Shown: positions 58,201 to 64,000 of the stretch, piece after piece | Layout: each line of letters opens with the position of its first letter | Position numbering within the stretch: the first letter of the stretch is position 1 | From: Brachybacterium paraconglomeratum | Lineage (GTDB): Bacteria > Actinomycetota > Actinomycetes > Actinomycetales > Dermabacteraceae | Length of the DNA stretch: 64,000 nucleotides | Direction: 5' to 3' | Assembly: GCF_003994255.1 (NCBI RefSeq) | Contig: NZ_ML133851.1 | Span: 806,001 to 870,000 of the forward strand | Program-made: the position numbers and the translations under genes | The notes under the pieces: model-generated | Seen by the model: only the letters and a program-made list of their open reading frames with translations | Told to the model about the DNA's origin: nothing | Database searches by the model: none

Positions 58201-59946
58201 TCAGCCGAGCCCGTGGCCGAGCGGGAAGGCCTCCCCCGTCCCGTCGGCCGTGGGGATCGCGACCGGCAGCTTCCCCCGCGTCTTCACCTCGCCCGCGAGC
58301 ACGCCGGCGAGCGCGCGCAGGGAGGCGTCGGCGTTGCCGTAGGCCGCGAGCGAGGCGGCCACCTCCCCCACGTGCACCACGTCGTAGGGATTGCGCAGGG
58401 AGGCGTGCACGACGGACGTGCCGGTCGCGGCGAGCGCCCGCACCAGGGAGACCTGCGCGGCGGGGGTGGTGAAGCCGGAGGACGAGGTGAGCACGAGGAC
58501 CGCGTCGACCGCGGCGGCGGCCTCGGCGGCCTGCTCGGGCGTCGCGCCGGCGAGCGCTGTCGCGGCATGGCCCAGCGAGGTCAGCGCGTCGACCACCACC
58601 TCGAGCTTCGCCGCCGTGGCGGAGCCGGTGACCAGCACCGTCGCCCCGTCCGCGAGCGGGAGCGCGCCGTCCTGGGCGGTGATCAGGGTGATCGAGTCCT
58701 CGGCGATGCGCTCCGCGGTCGAGAGCGCGCGGGAGGTGCCGATCGCGCCCTCGGCCCGGGAGGCGTCCACGTGCACGTCGTCGAACAGGCCGCGGCGCAG
58801 CTTCTGGGCCAGGATGCGCCGCACCGACTGATCCAGCCGCTCCTCGGTGATCTCCCCGCTCGCGACCGCGTCGCGCACCCCGCCGATCGCGACGACGAGG
58901 TCCGGCGGCATGAGCATCTGGTCGGCGCCGGCGAGGATCGCCTCGACCGGGACTCGGTCGTCGCCGAACAGGGTGCGCACGCCCTCCATCGCGAGGGAGT
59001 CCGTGACGATCACGCCCTCGAAGCCGAGCTCCTCGCGCAGCAGCCCGGTGAGGATCGGGCGGGAGAGCGTGGCGGGGACGCCGGAGTCGTCGAGCACGGG
59101 CACGACGATGTGCGCGGTCATGATCGAGTCGATGCCCTCGTCGATCGCGGCGACGAAGGGCGGCAGGTCGAGGGTGTCGAGCTCCTCGCGGGTGTGGTCG
59201 ATGACAGGCAGGCCCAGGTGCGAGTCGGTCGCGGTGTCGCCGTGGCCGGGGAAGTGCTTGGCGGCGGCGGAGCAGCCTGCCCCCTGCAAGCCCTTGATCT
59301 GGGCGGCGGCGAGGCGGGAGACCGCGCGGGGGTCGGCGCCGAGGGAGCGCACCCCGATCACCGGGTTCTGCGCCTCGACGTTGACGTCGACCACCGGGGA
59401 GAAGGCCTGGTGGAGGCCGGCGGCGCGCATCTCGGCGCCGACGATCTCCCCCGCCTTGCGGGCATGGGCGCGGGAGCCCGTCGCCCCCAGCGCCATCTGA
59501 CCCGGCAGCGGGGTCGCGGGGGCCGGCAGGCGGTAGACGACGCCGCGCTCCTCGTCGGCGCTGATGATCAGCGGGATCCCACCGCTCTCGAGCGCCGCGT
59601 CCTGCGCGTCGTTGGAGAGCGTCGCGACCTGCTCGATGCTCTGGAGGTTCTCGCTCCACACGAAGTAGATCAGCCCGCCCACGTGGTGGGTGCGGACGAT
59701 CTCCGCGATCGTGTCCACGCCGGTGGTGGAGGTGTTCGAGGCATGAGGCTGGTCGGCGCGGGAGCCGTAGCCGACGGCGACGAAGAGCTGGCCGATCTTC
59801 TGCTCGACGCTCATGCCGGCGAGGATCTCCTCGATCCGGTCGGCATGCCCCTTCGAGGGCGCGGCATGGGCGGCGACGGGCAGGGCGACAGCGGCGCCGG
59901 TGCCGGCGAGGGCCGCGGTGAAGGCGCGGCGGGAGGGGGATGACAT
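58201..59946 (-). CDS. nagZ: Exported beta-N-acetylglucosaminidase, glycoside hydrolase family 3 (NagZ)
   Basis: A 581-aa exported enzyme cutting terminal GlcNAc from peptidoglycan fragments. A Tat-like signal (SSPSRRAFTAALAGTGAAVA) precedes the GH3 barrel. The NagZ catalytic loop is AAKHFPGHGDTATDSHLG (His near residue 231, catalytic His-Asp pair) and the nucleophile region VIVTDSLAMEGV. An additional C-terminal domain (about 400-575) is common in secreted actinobacterial NagZ. ATG 59946 has CAGGAG; the gene follows NamZ after 35 bp. Peptidoglycan salvage outside the membrane is the likely role. Confidence 0.88.
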   Translation of the reverse strand: MSSPSRRAFTAALAGTGAAVALPVAAHAAPSKGHADRIEEILAGMSVEQKIGQLFVAVGYGSRADQPHASNTSTTGVDTIAEIVRTHHVGGLIYFVWSENLQSIEQVATLSNDAQDAALESGGIPLIISADEERGVVYRLPAPATPLPGQMALGATGSRAHARKAGEIVGAEMRAAGLHQAFSPVVDVNVEAQNPVIGVRSLGADPRAVSRLAAAQIKGLQGAGCSAAAKHFPGHGDTATDSHLGLPVIDHTREELDTLDLPPFVAAIDEGIDSIMTAHIVVPVLDDSGVPATLSRPILTGLLREELGFEGVIVTDSLAMEGVRTLFGDDRVPVEAILAGADQMLMPPDLVVAIGGVRDAVASGEITEERLDQSVRRILAQKLRRGLFDDVHVDASRAEGAIGTSRALSTAERIAEDSITLITAQDGALPLADGATVLVTGSATAAKLEVVVDALTSLGHAATALAGATPEQAAEAAAAVDAVLVLTSSSGFTTPAAQVSLVRALAATGTSVVHASLRNPYDVVHVGEVAASLAAYGNADASLRALAGVLAGEVKTRGKLPVAIPTADGTGEAFPLGHGLG

Positions 59947-59981
59947 GGGGATCTCCTGGGGTTCTCGGGACGTCGGCGTGC

Positions 59982-61319
59982 TCAGTACAGGCGGTAGCGC
60001 TTGGTGGTGACCTCGAAGCGCCTCGCCTCGCGGCGCCAGGCCGCGACGATCGCCTCGGGGGATTCGCCGTCCTCGAGCATCGCCCGGGTGCGCTTGGTGC
60101 CGGTGAGCTTGTCGATCCAGCACACGTGGTCCTCGGTGCGGCAGTCATCGCCCTCGCGCCAGTCGACCTCCTCCACCGTGCGCAGCAGCGCGGCGATCAC
60201 GTGGATGCCGGTGCGGACGGGCTCGTAGGCGGCGGCATCGGTGACGTGCAGCTGCAGGCCGCCGCAGAAGACGCCCGCGTGCTTGGAGGTGGTGGGGGTG
60301 GCGAACATCGGCCGGTAGAGCACGCCGGGCAGCTCGGCGGCGCGGAGGGTCTCGAGGAGCTGGTCGACCTGGGCCTCGGTGATGAAGGGGGCGCCGAACC
60401 AGAGGAAGGGTGTGGTGGTGCCGCGGCCCTCGGAGATGTTCAGCGACTCGATCAGTCCCGTGCCGGCGTAGACCACGGCGGTGTCCGGGGTGGGGATGTT
60501 CGGGGAGGGCAGCACCCAGGGCAGCTCCTGGACGGGCGGCTCCTCGGGGTCGTAGCCGCTCATCTCGACCACCTCGAGGGTGACCTCGCCGTTCAGGAAC
60601 TCGCCGTTGAACAGGCGGGCGAGCTCCCCGACGGTGAGGCCGTGGGTCTGGGGGATCTCGCGCAGCCCCACGAAGGAGGACAGCTCCGGCTCGAGCACGA
60701 ATCCCTCGATGTCGGTGCCCAGCGGGTTCGGCCGGTCCAGCACCACGAACCGCTTGTCGTTCTCGCCCGCGGCCTGCATCGCGTAGTAGAGGGTCCAGAT
60801 ATAGGTGTAGAAGCGGGCGCCGATGTCCTGGATGTCGAAGACGAGCACGTCGACGTCGGCGAGCATCTCCGGGGTGGGCTTCTGGGTCGCGCCGTACAGG
60901 GAGCGGACCGGCAGTCCGGTCTTCTCGTCGATGTAGTCGCCGACGGCGCCTCCGGCGGGCTCCGCGCCGCGCACCCCGTGCTCGGGCCCGAACAAGGCGG
61001 TCATGGTGAAGCCGCCGGTCCCCTGCGCCTCGACCAGGAGGTCGATCGTGGAGCGCAGCGCGCGGTCCGCGCCGGTGGGATTCGTGATCAGGCCGACGCG
61101 CTGGTCGCGCAGGGTCTCGAGGGCTGCGGGATCGAGGAGGTTCTCGACGCCCAGGCGGAAGTCCCCGTCGACCCTCTTCCCCCGGGAGGGGGCGGCCTGG
61201 GCGGAGGCGGCGCCGGCGAGGACGGCGCCGGCGGGGAGCGCGCCGAGGGAGGCGAGCACGCGGCGTCGCCCCGGTCGGGCCGACTGCGCGGCGGGATGTG
61301 GCGAGGGTGCAGGGTTCAC
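59982..61319 (-). CDS. namZ: Exported exo-beta-N-acetylmuramidase (DUF1343 / NamZ)
   Basis: A 445-aa exported enzyme of the DUF1343 family, whose B. subtilis member NamZ removes non-reducing MurNAc. A Tat-like signal (PGRRRVLASLGALPAGAVLA) precedes DUF1343 features: VGLITNPTGADRALRSTIDL, LFGPEHGVRGAEPAG, SLYGATQKPTPEMLADVD, VFDIQDIGARFYTYIWT and RPNPLGTDIEGF. The GTG start has GGAGG. Adjacent NagZ removes GlcNAc, so the two would degrade wall chains alternately from the non-reducing end. A -35 TTGTGA / -10 TAGCGT promoter lies at 61371-61399. Confidence 0.88.
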   Translation of the reverse strand: MNPAPSPHPAAQSARPGRRRVLASLGALPAGAVLAGAASAQAAPSRGKRVDGDFRLGVENLLDPAALETLRDQRVGLITNPTGADRALRSTIDLLVEAQGTGGFTMTALFGPEHGVRGAEPAGGAVGDYIDEKTGLPVRSLYGATQKPTPEMLADVDVLVFDIQDIGARFYTYIWTLYYAMQAAGENDKRFVVLDRPNPLGTDIEGFVLEPELSSFVGLREIPQTHGLTVGELARLFNGEFLNGEVTLEVVEMSGYDPEEPPVQELPWVLPSPNIPTPDTAVVYAGTGLIESLNISEGRGTTTPFLWFGAPFITEAQVDQLLETLRAAELPGVLYRPMFATPTTSKHAGVFCGGLQLHVTDAAAYEPVRTGIHVIAALLRTVEEVDWREGDDCRTEDHVCWIDKLTGTKRTRAMLEDGESPEAIVAAWRREARRFEVTTKRYRLY

Positions 61320-61367
61320 GGGGGACCTCCGTCGTCGTCGTCGGATCGTGGCGCACAGGCGCGATCA

Positions 61368-61399
61368 ACCACGCTACCGGGGCGTGGTGCGGGTCACAA
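61368..61399 (-). promoter_or_regulatory. namZ-nagZ promoter with inverted repeat
   Basis: On the minus strand a -35 TTGTGA (61394-61399) and a -10 TAGCGT (61371-61376) are 17 bp apart, a good promoter. ACCACGC-N7-GCGTGGT (61368-61388) covers the -10 and much of the spacer, so it is a candidate operator. It differs from the dyad in front of the TetR gene. Confidence 0.65.
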
Positions 61400-61426
61400 C
61401 CGATTCGGGGAGGTCCGAGGCAGGTG

Positions 61427-62068
61427 TCAGGAGAGCTCGGCGGGGCCCGTCCCCCAGCGGCGTCGGAGCTCCTCGACATAGCGTCCGAGCTCGGCGGGCA
61501 TGTCCACCGAGGGGTCCAGGAGCCACTGCACCTGGAGCCCGTCCATCAGGGAGATGGTGGTGCGGGCGATGTGGCGGGCCGGGGCGTCGGCGGCGATCTC
61601 GCCGGTGCGCTGCCCCTCGCGCACCGCGTCCTCGAGCAGGGCGAGCGAGAGCTCGTAGTGGCGGAGCATCCAGTCGTGGGCCGGATGGTCGGGGCCGACG
61701 GCCTCCCCGATCACGGTGGTGTACAGGGCGACGAGCTGGCGGCGTCCGGCGTTGACGCGGGCCAGCTCGACCAGCCCGTCGAACACCGCCCAGGGCCCGG
61801 CGCCCTCCGCAGCGGGGAGGGTGTCGATGGAGTCGCGATGATCGAGGACTGCGCCCAGCAGCGCGGCCTTCGAGGGGAAGTGGTGGGCGAGGCCGGAGGG
61901 GGAGATCCCGGCGGCCTCGGCGACCTGCGCCATGGAGGTGGCGGCGTAGCCGTGCTCGGCGATGAGGTCGATCGCGGCGCCCAGCGCCGCCTCGCGCACC
62001 ACGGAGGAGTCCTGGCCGCGGGGCCTGCCGGGTCGTCGGCGGCCGGGGCGGGGCTCCGTCGTGCTCAT
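61427..62068 (-). CDS. TetR-family transcriptional regulator
   Basis: A 213-aa repressor-like protein. The N-terminal DNA-binding domain includes ALGAAIDLIAEHGYAATSMA, AGISPSGLAHHFPSKAALL, the canonical TetR helix-turn-helix. The C-terminal region (about residues 75-210) is a helical ligand-binding and dimer domain. It sits between a sugar-type transporter and the NamZ-NagZ pair on one strand, so it probably controls wall-sugar salvage. An 8-bp-arm palindrome lies just upstream (62074-62094). Ligand unknown. Confidence 0.88.
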   Translation of the reverse strand: MSTTEPRPGRRRPGRPRGQDSSVVREAALGAAIDLIAEHGYAATSMAQVAEAAGISPSGLAHHFPSKAALLGAVLDHRDSIDTLPAAEGAGPWAVFDGLVELARVNAGRRQLVALYTTVIGEAVGPDHPAHDWMLRHYELSLALLEDAVREGQRTGEIAADAPARHIARTTISLMDGLQVQWLLDPSVDMPAELGRYVEELRRRWGTGPAELS

Positions 62069-62073
62069 GGCGC

Positions 62074-62094
62074 TCCTTCGAGAGGGTCGAAGGA
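62074..62094. promoter_or_regulatory. TetR-type palindrome TCCTTCGA-N5-TCGAAGGA
   Basis: Perfect 8-bp arms with a 5-nt spacer, positioned directly upstream of the TetR start (62068). The right arm contains the regulator's Shine-Dalgarno (GAAGGAG on the minus strand), so the dyad could act at the DNA or RNA level. Autoregulation is the simplest hypothesis. Confidence 0.62.
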
Positions 62095-62140
62095 CAGTGT
62101 TCCACGAGCCGGGAGGAGCCCCGCCCTCAGAGGCCGGCCG

Positions 62141-63331
62141 TCACTTCACGCCGCGGATGAACATCGTCAGCACGGCACCGATCACTGCGGCGACCAGCGC
62201 GGCGACCAGCAGCGCCGTGAAGTCGGTGCCTCCGCCGAGGTTCGCCAGCAGGAAGCCGCCGAAGGCAGGGGCGAGGGACTGCGGGAGGGCGTTGGCGATG
62301 TTGAACACGCCCATGTCCTTGCCGGCCTGCTCGCGGTCGGGCAGCACCTCGAGGACGAGCGCGAGGTCGACGGCGATGTAGGTGCCGTACGCGAGGCCCA
62401 TGATCGCCTCGACCACGTAGAAGGCGGTGACGGTGTCGGCGTGCAGGAGCAGGTAGGTGGCCAGGCCGAAGATGAGGATCGAGGCCGCGACGAGGATCTT
62501 GCGCCGGCCCAGCACGTCCGAGAGCCAGCCGGCCGCCAGGCTCGCGACCATCGAGGTGACGGTGTAGATGGTCACGCCGGTGGCGACGGCGCGGACGGCG
62601 TCGCCGGGCTCGAGCCCGAGGTGGTTCTCCATGTACAGCACCCGGAAGGTGGTGAACATGAAGGAGGCGAGGATGATCGTGAAGCGGCCGCCCCAGGCGA
62701 GGCCGAAGTCGGGGAACTTCACGGGGTTGCGCCAGAAGGTGAGGACGAGCTCGCGCAGATTGAAGGGCAGGCGGTTCTCGCGCAGCACGGGCTCGGGGAG
62801 CATGAACGTGAAGATCAGCACGAGGACCATGCCGATCAGGCCCGGCACGAGGAACAGGGCGATCATGTTCCCGGTCAGGACGGAGGCGAGCCAGGTCGCG
62901 ATCATGACGGCGAGGTTGCCGGCGATGCCGACGAGGCCGGAGGCGCGGCCGTACTGGGCGGGCGAGAGCTGGTCGGCGATCGAGGCGACGTAGGCGGCGA
63001 GCGCCAGGTTGCCGGCGGCCTGGGCGAGGAACCAGCCCACTGCCATCAGCGCCGCACCGGGCGCCAGGGCGATCAGCGCGAGGCCGACGAGCATGCCGAG
63101 GGCGCCGACGATCAGCCAGGGGCGACGGCGGCCGAAGCGGCTGGTGGAGCGGTCGGAGATGCGGCCGCCGAGAGCATTGAAGATGACCGCGGCCAGCGCC
63201 CCGGGCGCGACGGCGAAGGCGGTGATCGAGGCGGCCTCCGCCGGGCTGCTCGCGAGCTGGCTCGCCTTGATCTGGATCGACACGGTCGCCGGCCCCATCA
63301 GGGCGATGAAGATGCCGAGCTGGCCCAGCAT
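62141..63331 (-). CDS. SLC45/GPH-like MFS sugar transporter, possibly N-terminally shortened
   Basis: A 396-aa MFS protein. The loop SRFGRRRPWLIVGALG is typical of the sucrose/SLC45-like GPH group, and SDVLGRRKILVAAS is its repeat in the second half. About 11-12 helices are predicted. ATG 63331 sits at the start of the first helix (LGQLGIFIALMGPATVSIQI) with no Shine-Dalgarno, and homologues of this group usually have a short cytoplasmic N-terminus first. The 75-bp repeat copy B ends 14 bp upstream. Location beside NagZ/NamZ suggests import of GlcNAc/MurNAc or similar sugars; inferred. Confidence 0.75.
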   Translation of the reverse strand: MLGQLGIFIALMGPATVSIQIKASQLASSPAEAASITAFAVAPGALAAVIFNALGGRISDRSTSRFGRRRPWLIVGALGMLVGLALIALAPGAALMAVGWFLAQAAGNLALAAYVASIADQLSPAQYGRASGLVGIAGNLAVMIATWLASVLTGNMIALFLVPGLIGMVLVLIFTFMLPEPVLRENRLPFNLRELVLTFWRNPVKFPDFGLAWGGRFTIILASFMFTTFRVLYMENHLGLEPGDAVRAVATGVTIYTVTSMVASLAAGWLSDVLGRRKILVAASILIFGLATYLLLHADTVTAFYVVEAIMGLAYGTYIAVDLALVLEVLPDREQAGKDMGVFNIANALPQSLAPAFGGFLLANLGGGTDFTALLVAALVAAVIGAVLTMFIRGVK

Positions 63332-63344
63332 GATCGGGTGACGT

Positions 63345-63419
63345 CTGCAGGAACGGCACTCCTGTGGCACACCGAGGAGCTCAGCGCCGCGGCGTGCCGT
63401 GAGAGTCCCCTTTCTACAG
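63345..63419. repeat. 75-bp palindromic repeat, copy B
   Basis: An imperfect inverted repeat: CTGCAGGAACGGCACTC (63345-63361) pairs with GAGTCCCCTTTCTACAG (63403-63419; 13 of 17 positions complementary) around CTGTGGCACACC and GGCGTGCCGT. The right unit (63380-63419) matches copy A (58141-58180) at 32 of 40 positions; both copies are 75 bp. It supplies the TAG stop (63414-63416) of the neighbouring DUF559-like gene. Confidence 0.7.
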
Positions 63420-64000
63420 GCCGGCCCCGCCGAGGCGCTGCCCACGATGCACGCGCCGCCTGATCAGCGTGTCCAGCGCTCCCCTGGTCTCCTCCCAGCG
63501 GAGCCAGATGTCCTCCCAGGTCAGCCGCAGCACCAGGCAGCCTTCGATCAGGGATGCCCGATCCCTCGACCGGTCCGCGTAGTACCGGGACCGCTCTCCG
63601 TGATGCCGGACGCTGTCGCACTCGATGACGAGGCGATCGCCGACCAGCAGGTCGACCCGCCCTCCCTCGAACACGGCCACCTGCTCCCGCACCCGCACCC
63701 CGCGCCGCTCGAGATACCTGCGCACCCGGGTCTCGGACCCGGAGCCCGCGAGCGCGCTGACCCGACCGATTGCACGCCGTCGACGGGCGGGTGCCTCGGC
63801 GAGCAGGAGGTCGACCTGCGAGGGGACGAGCAGCCGGCGCTCGAGGGCCGATTCGAGGAGCACCGCAGCGGAGTCGGCGTCCAGACAGGAGAGGGCGTGG
63901 GAGAGAGCCGCATCCAGCGGCAGCACCGGCTCGTCATCCGGCCAGCGACGAAGCGCTGGACGGTGCCTCGAGACCACCCCTGCATGCTCCTCGCTCGTGG
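63414..64000 (-). CDS. DUF559-like (Vsr-type) nuclease-fold protein, 5' end outside window
   Basis: Partial gene: the frame runs from beyond the window to a TAG at 63414-63416 inside repeat copy B. The C-terminal half is a Vsr/DUF559-like PD-(D/E)XK module with SETRVRRYLERRG, EQVAVFEGGRVDLLVGDRLV, IECDSVRHHG and LRLTWEDIWL. The N-terminal part resembles the DNA-binding/antitoxin-like extension of this family, but its start is not visible; a GTG at 63977 is possible. Function unknown; such proteins occur widely in actinobacteria. Confidence 0.75.
   Translation of the reverse strand, partial: TSEEHAGVVSRHRPALRRWPDDEPVLPLDAALSHALSCLDADSAAVLLESALERRLLVPSQVDLLLAEAPARRRRAIGRVSALAGSGSETRVRRYLERRGVRVREQVAVFEGGRVDLLVGDRLVIECDSVRHHGERSRYYADRSRDRASLIEGCLVLRLTWEDIWLRWEETRGALDTLIRRRVHRGQRLGGAGL

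Noticed and set aside
56788-59943. A 1051-codon plus-strand open frame
   Set aside because: It is Arg/Ala/Gly-rich and runs antisense or out of frame across the MFS and NagZ genes; it is a shadow of GC-rich coding DNA.
1-64000. CRISPR arrays, tRNA or rRNA genes, insertion sequences, prophage
   Set aside because: I saw no regularly spaced repeats, cloverleaf-type sequence, ribosomal RNA motif, transposase or integrase gene. The only repeats found are the two 75-bp palindromes and operator dyads.

Overview
This 64-kb window is very GC-rich chromosomal DNA from an actinobacterium. Genes are tightly packed with ATGA/GTGA overlaps, and SPFH, Tat and DUF222-HNH families of the actinobacterial type are present. 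The protein repertoire suggests Micrococcales, perhaps Brachybacterium/Dermabacteraceae; this is an inference, as no rRNA or marker gene lies in the window. I found no rRNA, tRNA, CRISPR, transposase or prophage. Many genes have a TANNNT-like -10 box ending 6-7 nt before the start codon, indicating leaderless transcription.

Layout. 1-3408: partial rhodanese, secreted EEP-family protein, NAD(P) dehydrogenase and a ParE-type toxin-antitoxin pair. 3474-8111: flavoprotein, small membrane protein, and a zinc-ribbon membrane protein paired with an SPFH/SHOCT protein. 8204-11969: an ABC exporter flanked by two BASS-family transporters. 12003-15622: NarL-type two-component system with an ABC-2 transporter, preceded by a CATGAC-N4-GTCATG dyad. 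15725-17239: YtcJ-like amidohydrolase. 17305-22184: two convergent operons (membrane CPxC protein, BlaI-type repressor, M56 protease; DsbA-like protein, CcdA-like protein, lipoprotein) that carry the same ACTAT-N5-ATAGT dyad at both outer ends. 22313-25323: sugar ABC importer lacking its ATPase. 25372-32192: DoxX-like, VOC, BNR-repeat lipoprotein, a RIO kinase with a short leader ORF, DUF1992, SRPBCC and beta-propeller proteins. 32286-36201: GNAT, a MerR-PP2C fusion, DUF1648 and an AAA ATPase. 36202-36720: unusual intergenic region with a palindrome, a G-quadruplex motif and a DnaA box. 36721-47787: HNH/DUF222, nicotinamidase, dienoyl-CoA reductase-like protein, deaminase, class B PBP, PfkB kinase, glutathione peroxidase, SPFH and DoxX proteins. 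47813-53781: AddAB-like nuclease-helicase pair in which the addB-like gene has an in-frame TGA. 53771-56701: small kinase, FBP, DUF2945 and DUF488 proteins and an XRE-cupin regulator. 56864-63331: MFS exporter and a peptidoglycan-sugar salvage locus (NagZ, NamZ, TetR, SLC45-like transporter), with two copies of a 75-bp palindromic repeat. A partial DUF559-like gene runs off the right edge.

The most notable systems are the BlaI-type dual-operon thiol-redox module, the MerR-PP2C fusion on a MerR-type promoter, the interrupted addB-like gene, the NagZ-NamZ salvage locus with its repeats, and the leader ORF before the RIO kinase.
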